Shown: positions 9,276-18,253 of the stretch, one piece after another | Numbering within the stretch: the stretch's first letter is position 1 | Layout of the letters: each line of letters opens with the position of its first letter | Origin: UBA965 sp964539815 | GTDB lineage: Bacteria; Chloroflexota; Chloroflexia; Chloroflexales; Roseiflexaceae | NCBI GenBank assembly: GCA_964539815.1 | Contig: CAZIKU010000001.1 | Coordinates: 9,113-73,112, forward strand | Reading direction: 5' to 3' | Length of the DNA stretch: 64,000 nt | Translations under genes and position numbers: made by a program | The notes under the pieces: model-generated | Seen by the model: the letters and a program-made list of their open reading frames with translations, nothing else | Databases searched by the model: none | Told to the model about the DNA's origin: nothing

Positions 9276-10466
9276 CGTATCGATGTAGTGTTGATAATAC
9301 GAAAGCGTCTGATTGGCGACGATTTGTGGCGTATAGTGTGTGTTGACATGTGCCAATCCATTGATCTGTAGCGACATACGCAGTGTTGTATCATGCAGCA
9401 CACGCAACACTGACGCAGCGTAGCCTGCCACATCGTCGTATGCCACGAGCAATCCATTTACTTCATGCGATACCATCTCGTTGCCTGCGGCACAATCTGT
9501 GGTTACCACAGGACATTGCGCGGCCATGGCTTCGATGGGTGGGATCCCGAACCCCTCATAGCGACTTGGCGCAAGTAGGACGTGCGCTTCTTGGAGGAGT
9601 TGTACTTTGTGCGCTTCGTCTACTTTGGTTAGTACCTGCACATGTGCTTCCACTCCTAGTTCGTTTGCGAGCGCATGTAAATCCGATAATTGACTGGTAT
9701 TGTGTGTAACCATGACAAGTTGTACATCTGGTTCTTGTGCAACTATTGCGGGAAGTGCACGGATTGCCAAATCCCACCCTTTGCGCGGGACAAGCTGCCC
9801 AATGTACAGTACCATCGGGTGCTGACGCCGACTCCGCGGTGGAGCATCAATATACTGGTCGAACTCTACCGCATTTGGTACCACATGAATATTATCGGAA
9901 CGGATACCGAGATCAACAAGAACACCTTTCTCGTGTTTTGACAACGCCAGGATGCCATCGTAGCCGAGTAGTGGTGCATGGATGAGGTAGTTACGTACGC
10001 TGCGACGGGGATGTGCACGTTGCCGCAACACATTCCATAATTGCCGAGTATTCAAGAGCAATTTTTCAGGAGTAAGCGGGTGTTCAAGCGGACGTTCGCG
10101 ATCTACCACCAAATCACCGTCGTGGAGCATGCCATGAGGGGTGAGAATCATCGGTGCAACATCTCGCCATAATCGTTGTGCTTGGTATGCCAGCAAATGA
10201 CGTAAATGATGTACGTGGATAATATCTGGGCGCGGTAGGGTACGTGCAAGTCGCCACAAGTCATACGAGAAAAATCCGAACGTGCGACAACGATAGATAG
10301 TCAAATTTGTGGCAAATTGTTGTACTGATGGCATAGCTTGATTATGCGCATACTCGATTGCACTTACGGTGTGTCCCATCCGTGCAAGTGTACGTGCAAG
10401 CACGAATTCTGGGCGACTGGGGTAGTGTGGATCGAATCCAAATGTGGAAATCAGTACGATGTGCAT
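9264..10466 (-). CDS. GT4 glycosyltransferase
   Basis: 400 residues beginning MHIVLISTFGFDP. The glycine-rich N-terminal domain, the linker MVLYIGQLVPRKGWDLAIRAL and the donor-site motif SRYEGFGIPPIEAMAAQCPVV (EX7E) are textbook GT4. The start at 10466 is chosen because GAGGG lies upstream and the previous gene stops 1 base before it; a longer frame would add 22 residues of unlike composition. It belongs to the run of four consecutive GT4 genes that probably assemble one repeat unit in the cytoplasm. Confidence 0.88.
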   Translation of the reverse strand: MHIVLISTFGFDPHYPSRPEFVLARTLARMGHTVSAIEYAHNQAMPSVQQFATNLTIYRCRTFGFFSYDLWRLARTLPRPDIIHVHHLRHLLAYQAQRLWRDVAPMILTPHGMLHDGDLVVDRERPLEHPLTPEKLLLNTRQLWNVLRQRAHPRRSVRNYLIHAPLLGYDGILALSKHEKGVLVDLGIRSDNIHVVPNAVEFDQYIDAPPRSRRQHPMVLYIGQLVPRKGWDLAIRALPAIVAQEPDVQLVMVTHNTSQLSDLHALANELGVEAHVQVLTKVDEAHKVQLLQEAHVLLAPSRYEGFGIPPIEAMAAQCPVVTTDCAAGNEMVSHEVNGLLVAYDDVAGYAASVLRVLHDTTLRMSLQINGLAHVNTHYTPQIVANQTLSYYQHYIDTFTN

Positions 10467-10467
10467 C

Positions 10468-11571
10468 TTACCCTCGCGAACGAATGTTGTTGTACGTGGT
10501 TTCAACTCTATCTGTGACAGCATCCCAGGCAAATTGTTTGGCCCATATAGGTGCAGCTAGTGCCATGGCTGCTCGGAGCGTCGGATTTTGATAGAGTGTG
10601 TTGATTTGTGCAGCCAATTCATCGGGGCGTTGTGGTGTGAAAAAGAGCCCGGTTTGACCTTCTGCAACTACTTCTACAAAGCCACCAAACCGGGAAGCAA
10701 TCACAGGTATGCCAGATGCTTGTGCTTCTACGAGTCCAATACCGAACGTTTCGCTGGCATAACTGGTAGCAACAAGTGCGTGAAATTGTGCAAACAGCGT
10801 GGCAATTTCATGGCGTGGGCGTGAACCTAGGAATGTGACGCGTTGCCGAATACCAAGTGTATCAACTAATGCCTCGAGCGCTGCTCGATGGACACCATCA
10901 CCAGCAATTGTCAACGTGGCATCAGGCACGAGTGCAATAGCGCGGATCGCAGTGTCGACACCTTTCCATGGCTGTAGTCGACCAACAAACAAAAGCTTAA
11001 ATGGAGTATTGGGCAAATGAACAGGCGATACCGGTACGCTGAACAGCGATGTGTCAATGCCGTTGTAAACTACATCAATCGTAATAGGGTAGCGCTGTTT
11101 GACGGTATCTGCATTGAATTGACTGCAACTCACTGCACCATCGACATGTGTCGCGAGCCACGTATCCCCCCGATAAAAATCCTCGCCGTGACATCCGAGG
11201 ATGACTTTTGCTCCTGAAAGACGGGCTGCAATGAGTGCAGGGAGTAAATCGTATGGTTTTTGGATATGAATAATGTCGAATCGCTGGCGAATTAAATACC
11301 AAATGGCAAAAATAGCCATGCTGAGACGTTCGAGGAGTTTACGTTCGGCATAGGCCCGGCGTAGTCCGGGGATCCACGCGAATGCGTCTCGATCGATATA
11401 GGGGAATGTCTTGACTTTGACATCTGTACTGTTTTCACGCACAGACCCATTCCCGCCGACAACGGTGACATGATGGCCACGGGCAGCCAGATGATTGGCC
11501 AAATCCCACACAAAACTTTCGACTCCACCATATTTCGTTGTGTTGGTCAGATTGTATAATGCGATTCGCAT
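10468..11571 (-). CDS. GT4 glycosyltransferase (PimA/capsular type)
   Basis: 367 residues. The N-terminal motif TTKYGGVESFVWDLA, the linker FKLLFVGRLQPWKGVDTAIRA and the donor site YASETFGIGLVEAQASGIPVI mark a GT4 enzyme like those of capsule and phosphatidylinositol-mannoside synthesis. ATG overlaps the stop of the flippase gene as TGATG, so the two are coupled. The glycosyltransferase following a flippase in the same transcript suggests that it builds the exported glycan. Confidence 0.88.
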   Translation of the reverse strand: MRIALYNLTNTTKYGGVESFVWDLANHLAARGHHVTVVGGNGSVRENSTDVKVKTFPYIDRDAFAWIPGLRRAYAERKLLERLSMAIFAIWYLIRQRFDIIHIQKPYDLLPALIAARLSGAKVILGCHGEDFYRGDTWLATHVDGAVSCSQFNADTVKQRYPITIDVVYNGIDTSLFSVPVSPVHLPNTPFKLLFVGRLQPWKGVDTAIRAIALVPDATLTIAGDGVHRAALEALVDTLGIRQRVTFLGSRPRHEIATLFAQFHALVATSYASETFGIGLVEAQASGIPVIASRFGGFVEVVAEGQTGLFFTPQRPDELAAQINTLYQNPTLRAAMALAAPIWAKQFAWDAVTDRVETTYNNIRSRG

Positions 11572-13220
11572 CAGAGCACCCGCATCAAATATGCTTTGAA
11601 TGGTAGTTTGAGTTTGAAGAGTTGGTCGCGATCACTCGTGTCGAGTCCACCACAAAGGCGTAACACGATGATGAATCCGATCAGACTGGCCATGCCAACA
11701 AGCGCATACCCCGGGATAAGCTGGAGCCGTGCGAGGATATCCATTGACACATTGGGGGTATTGATAACGGTATTACAAAGGTAAATGATGATACCCATCG
11801 CTGTAGTGGCCAATAGGACGCGTGCACTGAACTGCCACGGCCAGCTGAGATTGAGTTTGCGCCATCCCCAGAAGGTGACCCAGATTCCTGCGAGCACGCG
11901 TGCCGAGCCATAGGCGAGTGCTAGACCGGTCACGCCATACCAGTCTCCGAGCCACATGCCCAGCGGAATGACGATGAGTGTGAGCAGGCGACCAATGGTC
12001 ACGATGGTCAGTTTTTCGTACACAATCATCACATTATGCGCAACGGTCAATAGACTCTCGAGAAATAAACAGGGCACGAGCACATATACCAGTGATACCG
12101 CGTCTGCGTACTGCGGTGTCAGAATTATTAGTGCTGGCTTGGCCAGAAGCATCAAGGCGACGCCGCCAGGGACGAGCAAGAGCAACTGGAGTCGCACAAT
12201 AGAGGCAAACGCACCTTGAATGGTGCCCCCTTCGCCTGCACGCACCCGGGTGAACAATGGGACGGTGACACCGACGAGTGGGGTGTAGAGATACGATAGC
12301 ACCATGCCTACCAGCGATGCGCCAGCCCAGAGTATCGCTGCGTCACTTATACTACTCGTCAAATATATCGCAAACGATTTGCCAGCAACAAAATCCGTCA
12401 TTGTCATCAAATACGATACACCCGTGTATTTGAGAAATCCCGTAGGAATCCACTGGGTGGATGTCGTCATTGCGGTGACAGTTGGCGTGTGACTCTCGCG
12501 CCATATGCTGATGACTTGCCATGTCGCCACGGCTACAGCCAATGTGGGGGCAAGCGCTGAGGCAATCAGGATCCCAACAATACTCCAGCGCAGTGGTTCG
12601 TGCGTATAGTGTGCAACTAAAATAGCGATAACTGCCAGTAATTGCGGTAACAATCCGGCGAGGAGCGTGATGCCATTCCATGCGCGCTGTTTAAAAAAAC
12701 TGTTCAAATAGGCCATTAATACGTCATAACAGACACCCATGGTGAGCATGACGATGATGACAGTAATGAAAACCCACCCTTGCTGCTGCAAGAGGGCATG
12801 TAACAGCGTTTGCGCCGCAGCGTCGATACGCGTATCTGCACTGATTCGGTCGCCGAGTGACCGTAGGTAGGATTGCTGTTGCACGGCCAAGCCAACGGCA
12901 ATACCCAGTAATATAACTGCTTGAGCGATGAACACTGCGCCGATTAGGCGAATAACAGCTGAAGGGCCCCGCTGTTGCATCGTTTCTGGGATAAACTTGG
13001 GGAGTGCTCGGGTAGTACCCAAATCAATCCATGTACCAAACGCAGACGCCGCACCACTTACCAGTGCCAGCATGCCATACGCCGCAATTGGCAATACCGT
13101 GAGCTTTAAGGCGGTGGCAGCTATTTCGGCCAGCATGCGCAACGGTACAAAAAATGTATTCCATACCACAGCGCGTGATACTTGATGTGATAAAGTTGCT
13201 GGTTTGGGCGTTTCTGACAT
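11571..13220 (-). CDS. Wzx/MurJ-type lipid-linked oligosaccharide flippase
   Basis: 549 residues with about 14 membrane helices and few soluble loops, consistent with the MOP superfamily (Wzx, MurJ, PST). The N-terminal helix contains VVWNTFFVPLRMLAE and the central loop LYTPLVGVTVPLFTRVRAGE, where flippases carry conserved Arg and Glu. Its start overlaps the methyltransferase stop as TGATG and its stop overlaps the next glycosyltransferase, so it sits at the centre of a coupled set. It presumably moves polyprenyl-linked glycan to the outer face of the membrane. Wzx and MurJ-like roles cannot be separated here. Confidence 0.82.
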   Translation of the reverse strand: MSETPKPATLSHQVSRAVVWNTFFVPLRMLAEIAATALKLTVLPIAAYGMLALVSGAASAFGTWIDLGTTRALPKFIPETMQQRGPSAVIRLIGAVFIAQAVILLGIAVGLAVQQQSYLRSLGDRISADTRIDAAAQTLLHALLQQQGWVFITVIIVMLTMGVCYDVLMAYLNSFFKQRAWNGITLLAGLLPQLLAVIAILVAHYTHEPLRWSIVGILIASALAPTLAVAVATWQVISIWRESHTPTVTAMTTSTQWIPTGFLKYTGVSYLMTMTDFVAGKSFAIYLTSSISDAAILWAGASLVGMVLSYLYTPLVGVTVPLFTRVRAGEGGTIQGAFASIVRLQLLLLVPGGVALMLLAKPALIILTPQYADAVSLVYVLVPCLFLESLLTVAHNVMIVYEKLTIVTIGRLLTLIVIPLGMWLGDWYGVTGLALAYGSARVLAGIWVTFWGWRKLNLSWPWQFSARVLLATTAMGIIIYLCNTVINTPNVSMDILARLQLIPGYALVGMASLIGFIIVLRLCGGLDTSDRDQLFKLKLPFKAYLMRVL

Positions 13221-14083
13221 CAGGAATCTTTCGTGAGTGCAAGCTCGAACATGCCCACGTACCAGGCTCGTTGCACTTTGTAGGCAACATATTCCAGGCC
13301 AAGTGCGCGAAGGAGCGCACGAATTCGTTGTCGACTGCTCCTTTTGCTGACGAAGTGTCCGCTTTGCAGTGCGACTTCGTTCATATCGACAGTTGTGTAC
13401 CCAGTCTGCTTGGCAAGTGCCACAAATTCTGGGTAGTCAAAGTAGTGCATGGTGCTGAGGCGTTGCATGTCGTTGAAGCGTGCGTTTTCTTTGCTGCGCC
13501 CACGGCGTGCAATATACCATTCTGCCAGAGCACGTGGCCACCAGTTGATGCTCGGGATGTGATAATGCGGATCTATCCAGGCACGCCGATTGATAGCCGT
13601 CAGGAGCACGTGTCCACGTGGTTTCAGGACACGATGAATTTCACGCAGAACCTGTGTAGGATGTTGTACGTGTTCAAGGACATCCCAACAGACGACTGCA
13701 TCAAATTGTGCGTCTGCAAAAGGTAAATTCTCACCTGCGGCATTCACAATGGGAAGTGAGAGTTGATAGCGATCTGCACGCAGTTGAATGATTTCGCAGT
13801 ACGGCATATTAAATTCAGAGACGAACACATGTGCCCCGTGCAATGCACTCGCTACGGCGAAGCCTCCCATGCCGGCACCAAGGTCGAGGATGCGCAACCC
13901 GCGTATCGACCCAACAAATTGTTCGATTTGTGCGATGCGTTCTGCTTGATAGCGTTCCTGGTAGAGACGGCGCTCACGCCATGTGGCATAGTCGCGGCGC
14001 CATGTCATATGTGCCAACCAAGGGTCGATGGCATCTGCTAAGGCATCGATCGAGTGTACAGCGGCTTGATCGAAATTATTCAT
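13220..14083 (-). CDS. Class I SAM-dependent methyltransferase
   Basis: 287 residues. Motif I is LRILDLGAGMGG, the acidic strand follows as VSEFNMP, and GENLPFADAQFDAVVCWDVLEH with HRVLKPRGHVLLT completes the UbiE-type fold at residues of about 60-165. The C-terminal third is Arg-rich (RGRSKENARF, SSRQRIRALLRALG) and probably binds the acceptor. ATGA overlap with the preceding GT-C-like gene and TGATG overlap with the flippase show tight coupling. A glycan methyltransferase is the natural reading, but the acceptor is inferred from context. Confidence 0.83.
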   Translation of the reverse strand: MNNFDQAAVHSIDALADAIDPWLAHMTWRRDYATWRERRLYQERYQAERIAQIEQFVGSIRGLRILDLGAGMGGFAVASALHGAHVFVSEFNMPYCEIIQLRADRYQLSLPIVNAAGENLPFADAQFDAVVCWDVLEHVQHPTQVLREIHRVLKPRGHVLLTAINRRAWIDPHYHIPSINWWPRALAEWYIARRGRSKENARFNDMQRLSTMHYFDYPEFVALAKQTGYTTVDMNEVALQSGHFVSKRSSRQRIRALLRALGLEYVAYKVQRAWYVGMFELALTKDS

Positions 14084-16386
14084 GGGATCACCAGTGGCGC
14101 GCGGTCAATGCGAATAATCCACAAATAGATTGCACTTGTAAGTGTATAGAGCATTGTAATTGTCACGAGGAGCTGACCACTCCAGCCACGCCGCCACCAT
14201 TGACTTGCCACAATACCCCAGCAGACCATCATGGCCGGCATCATATAAAAGATTTGCTTGTCAACCATCGGGAATCGATATCCTGCAAGCATGAACAATA
14301 CCGACACACTAAACCACGCAGCAGCAAATGCCCAGAGAATTGGTTTTTTGGCTAGTAGCACAAACCCTGGGATGACGGTTATTATTGGGATGAAAATCCC
14401 GTAGTATAAATAGGGATTCAGCACGAAGTCGTAGCGTAGTGTGGTCACGAAATTCCACATATACACGGCAAAAGATTGCTGTGCCTCAGCAGTCGCGCCT
14501 GTATGCTCACTGTTCGGCTTGAGCAAATACGGAATGGTTCGTTCGATGATTGGTCCGATGTACTGCCCGTAGTAAATCAGTGTCGCAAGTGCGAGACCAC
14601 CGTATACGACGAGTAGCATATACTTCACTTGGGCACGCAGTGGGTGATTGGGCATCAACCAGATGATGAGCACAAGGATAGTGACAAAGACGACGTGAAA
14701 GACCGCAGTGACGGTATAGATGAGCATTGAGACGATGTGCAGCCCAATCAGAATGCTGAACACCTTGCGATTGGGGAGTTTGTGCCCCCATGCCAACAAT
14801 ACCATGCTGGTCACGAGCGTCCACCACAATCCTGTGGTTGTCGGCGTATTGCCCCACGCATGCAGCAAGAACGTAACAGGAGTTACTGCATAGAGGAGTG
14901 CAGCGAGCAATGAAACTCGTTGAGTTAACCCACCGATGCGTGCAATGATTGCAATGAGCAATACACGTGACGCATCACCGATTGCATTGATAATCGTTGC
15001 GGATTTTTCGAGTGGCCATGGAAAAATGGCGAAAAGTAGCGCACTGAAGTGATAAAACGGAGAATAGGGAATCATTGGTCTGTTTTCGCCCCATTCCGTG
15101 ATGGGCATCACCGATTCCGAAAATGCACCAGGGAGATAGAATTTGGCGAAATCACCTGTTGATAGCATCTCACGCACCTTGTTCATGTGCCACTCAATGT
15201 CTATGGGGCGCATGATGGGATAGAGAATGCCACCACCTTTGAGCCAGATGCTGACAACAAAAAGTGCGATGAGTAGATTACGCATCTCTGGACTAAAGCT
15301 GAATATCTCATCACCCCACACAAATATGCGATAGCACAAGGGAATGAGCAATACGCTAACAGCAACTAATACTAGTAATTGTGGATACCACATTGCGAGA
15401 TAGGCACGTTCCATACCCATTGCCATAATCAGCATTGTCGCGAACGTGATGCCTACACCGAGCATGGATAGCGACATCAAGTGTGCAGCTACAGCAATCA
15501 GGACAATAATGGCAATGACACTCGCTAACTGCCACGAAAGTGCGATGTCCCACCATGGTGTTGAAATAGGGGAAATGTGCATCGATGCCACGGCGATACC
15601 GAGTGTGCGTACGTCTTTGGCATTGCCACCCCATGTTGGGCTCTGCAGGTTGACGACCACATCGCCACGTTCGTGACCATCAGGTGGAATCAACATGTGA
15701 TAGACACGAAATCCGGTTTGGGTGCTAGGAATCGTGCTAATGAGCGCCTCATTTACCTGTACTTGTGCGGTAAATGGCTGATTATCGGGGTGTTGCACCA
15801 ACATAGTGCTTTGTAAGTGCCACCATCCACCACCACTCCCATAGAAATTAACCTTACCGTCGCCTTTGCTCCAGCGATACACGTTGGCATTGCTCAGCGA
15901 TACGCGTGTGACCGTCAATGGGGGCGGAGTGAGTTTGTCATCTGGGATCGTGGTGATACGGATAACCGACCCAGCATTCAATGTGATGGTGGTTGGAATG
16001 ATGAATCCGAAATCTTGGAAACGACCGGTGTCTTTGGTGTCGAGAACACGCTTGTTATCAATAAAGACGGCGAGTAGTCGACGTGTGTACGCACTCGGTA
16101 ATTCGTCGATAGTGAAGGTGATGGTGCGATATTTGGCTAAATCTGGCGAATCTGGCACCGTGATGCGCCATTCGGCAGCATTGTACGGTACTGCCTCGAC
16201 GTTGCGCGTTGGTTCGATAACGGCGTATTCACGGCTATGAAATTCATCGAGCTTGAGGACCGTGCGTGGATACAAAAAATTAATCGTTTGACTGAGTCGC
16301 ATGCTACTCAGAATGCCAAACAACAGACAACTGTATACGATAATGATTCCGAGATGTCGAATCTGTATTTGTCGCAACCCGTTCAT
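14080..16386 (-). CDS. GT-C-like membrane protein with large extracytoplasmic beta-sandwich region
   Basis: 768 residues. One N-terminal membrane helix is followed by about 250 residues of beta-rich extracytoplasmic sequence (about 40-285), then about ten more helices. The second part of the soluble region carries YHMLIPPDG and VRTLGIAVASMHISP, which align with YHVLVQSSK and SRQLGIAVTQIRLTP in the neighbouring gene, so the two are paralogous in this domain. An acidic, Trp-containing loop (DIEWHMNKVREM) after a later helix could be a glycosyltransferase site. The start at 16386 is preferred: GAAGGG lies 8 bases upstream. Membrane-bound transfer of a sugar is the likely role, but no catalytic motif is proven. 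Confidence 0.65.
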   Translation of the reverse strand: MNGLRQIQIRHLGIIIVYSCLLFGILSSMRLSQTINFLYPRTVLKLDEFHSREYAVIEPTRNVEAVPYNAAEWRITVPDSPDLAKYRTITFTIDELPSAYTRRLLAVFIDNKRVLDTKDTGRFQDFGFIIPTTITLNAGSVIRITTIPDDKLTPPPLTVTRVSLSNANVYRWSKGDGKVNFYGSGGGWWHLQSTMLVQHPDNQPFTAQVQVNEALISTIPSTQTGFRVYHMLIPPDGHERGDVVVNLQSPTWGGNAKDVRTLGIAVASMHISPISTPWWDIALSWQLASVIAIIVLIAVAAHLMSLSMLGVGITFATMLIMAMGMERAYLAMWYPQLLVLVAVSVLLIPLCYRIFVWGDEIFSFSPEMRNLLIALFVVSIWLKGGGILYPIMRPIDIEWHMNKVREMLSTGDFAKFYLPGAFSESVMPITEWGENRPMIPYSPFYHFSALLFAIFPWPLEKSATIINAIGDASRVLLIAIIARIGGLTQRVSLLAALLYAVTPVTFLLHAWGNTPTTTGLWWTLVTSMVLLAWGHKLPNRKVFSILIGLHIVSMLIYTVTAVFHVVFVTILVLIIWLMPNHPLRAQVKYMLLVVYGGLALATLIYYGQYIGPIIERTIPYLLKPNSEHTGATAEAQQSFAVYMWNFVTTLRYDFVLNPYLYYGIFIPIITVIPGFVLLAKKPILWAFAAAWFSVSVLFMLAGYRFPMVDKQIFYMMPAMMVCWGIVASQWWRRGWSGQLLVTITMLYTLTSAIYLWIIRIDRAPLVIP

Positions 16387-16437
16387 GGCCAACCCTTCAA
16401 CGACTGTTACCTTGCCATTATACACGGCAACGAACGG

Positions 16438-18231
16438 TTAGTCATGGAGATATGTCATGACACGTACCCACGCGGGTATATACATCACACAGAGCCATGC
16501 TGCAGTACTCGTCACTGCAAGGAGTTTGCCGGCACGACCTATACGCCACATGTGTGTGAGTACCATCGCAGTTGGCAGTGCTAAAAATGGCACGACACTT
16601 ATGCCCCAGCGTACGGTTTGCGTGTTGATGAGAAGCATGCTTGCAGAGAGGAGTGCTGCACCAACGCCTACGCGGACGACGGTACGATGGAGATGCGTGT
16701 TGAGCATGCCAATGCCGAGAAGTGCAATCAGCAAGAAGGCTGGCGGAATGACATTCGCAAGGCTGGCCATGCGCTGACCAAGGGGGATTACTGGCGGACA
16801 ACCAGCGTATCCCGGTGCTTGACCAATCAACGCCGTATAGTTTGAGTAATACAAAAGCGTCAAACATATCGGAATCACGACGTATGGAAACATTCTATGC
16901 AGCGATAATTCACGTTTTTCATAGATGTTGAGTAAAACGAGAATGCCCAACATTATTACGAACGAAATGCTATTACCAGTATGTGCCAAAAGTGCTATTG
17001 ATGCCAGTAGAATGCGCAGTCCTGTAGATGTACGCGGATCAAACCAACTAATGATTGCTATCGTTACGAGGCCGTGTGCGACCGCATTACTAATTTCGCC
17101 GGTATGGGCGGCACGTAGTAATGGGAAATTCATACTGGCAAGCACCACGAACCAAGCGTGCTGTAGTGGCATACGCTGAGCGGCGAATAATACACGCCCC
17201 ATATACAATACGGCCACACCATTGACAACTATTGCACTTGTCAGCAACAGATACCGTATGGCATCAGGATGGGGCATTATCATGGCAAATGGTGCGAGTA
17301 GCACATACGCCATCGGAGGATACGGACTAATGTATGCGCCGGCTTCGCATGGTAACTGTGCGGTGAAAAGCAGTGAACCAGAAATGACTTGCTTGAGCAT
17401 ACGTACGTGCATGGCAATGTCTGAGGAGCGTAACCAGGGGCTCATCAACATAATCATTTGCATCAAACTTGTCATAATGATAATTTGTGCAACATGCCAA
17501 CGTGTGCGATTGCGCCACCACAGTATGCCGCTGAGGAGCATGCCTGACAACGTCAATGGCAATCCAATCGTCGTGTGAATGTGCACCCACTCTTGGAAGA
17601 AATAGTATGTACCAATGCTTAACAGAGCGCTAAAAACACTAACGATTGGCATGCGCGTGAGTAACAACCAACTCCACCACAAGCAGACGACGAGCCACAC
17701 AAACCCCAGCCCTGGCAGCATGCGTTGTAGCGGTGTAAGTCGGATCTGTGTAACGGCGATGCCTAATTGACGTGAATCATTTGCTGGTTGAAACGTATCA
17801 ACGGTACTTGCAACCGTTGGGGAGTCGCTCTTGCTAGACTGCACCAACACATGGTACACACGAGCAGTGGTTTGAAATTGATGCGTGCCAATATTTGGCG
17901 AATGCCAGTGTATTGGCACAGACGGTGACGAGTTGCGCCCTGATGCATCGATGTGCAAAGAGGCGATCCACCAGCCAAATCCAGCATGCGGCCACGCGAT
18001 ATGCCAATCTGCGTGACTCCAGCGCAAGGCTGGGCCTTGTGATGGAGTCCATGGTTGTGGTTCTGATGGCCAAAATCCAGTCAGGTATGGTGTGTCGTAT
18101 TCGCGCAGGCCAGACTGGCGGTCGCCACCGATGTCAACGGTAACAGACTGAGGAATGTGCCCAAACATCCACGTTGCTAATGCAATATATACAAGCAAGA
18201 CGGCGTATGGATGTTGTGTGACACGTTTCAT
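16438..18231 (-). CDS. GT-C-like membrane protein with one extracytoplasmic beta-sandwich domain
   Basis: 597 residues. After one N-terminal helix comes a beta-rich domain (residues of about 35-180, Trp-rich, ending SRQLGIAVTQIRLTP) and then about ten membrane helices. A loop after the third helix reads WLRSSDIAMHVRMLK, which resembles the place of the catalytic acid in GT-C enzymes. It resembles the next gene downstream in layout and in the end of the beta domain. Shine-Dalgarno is weak (GAG). It follows the ABC exporter by 22 bases. A polyprenyl-phosphate-sugar-dependent transferase is the best guess. Confidence 0.65.
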   Translation of the reverse strand: MKRVTQHPYAVLLVYIALATWMFGHIPQSVTVDIGGDRQSGLREYDTPYLTGFWPSEPQPWTPSQGPALRWSHADWHIAWPHAGFGWWIASLHIDASGRNSSPSVPIHWHSPNIGTHQFQTTARVYHVLVQSSKSDSPTVASTVDTFQPANDSRQLGIAVTQIRLTPLQRMLPGLGFVWLVVCLWWSWLLLTRMPIVSVFSALLSIGTYYFFQEWVHIHTTIGLPLTLSGMLLSGILWWRNRTRWHVAQIIIMTSLMQMIMLMSPWLRSSDIAMHVRMLKQVISGSLLFTAQLPCEAGAYISPYPPMAYVLLAPFAMIMPHPDAIRYLLLTSAIVVNGVAVLYMGRVLFAAQRMPLQHAWFVVLASMNFPLLRAAHTGEISNAVAHGLVTIAIISWFDPRTSTGLRILLASIALLAHTGNSISFVIMLGILVLLNIYEKRELSLHRMFPYVVIPICLTLLYYSNYTALIGQAPGYAGCPPVIPLGQRMASLANVIPPAFLLIALLGIGMLNTHLHRTVVRVGVGAALLSASMLLINTQTVRWGISVVPFLALPTAMVLTHMWRIGRAGKLLAVTSTAAWLCVMYIPAWVRVMTYLHD

Positions 18232-18253
18232 ATGCTGCTCGTAATTCGTGCGA

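Noticed and set aside
13154..13726. 190-aa open frame on the plus strand across the flippase/methyltransferase boundary
   Set aside because: It runs antisense to two clearly recognised genes, has no domain and no ribosome-binding site of note.
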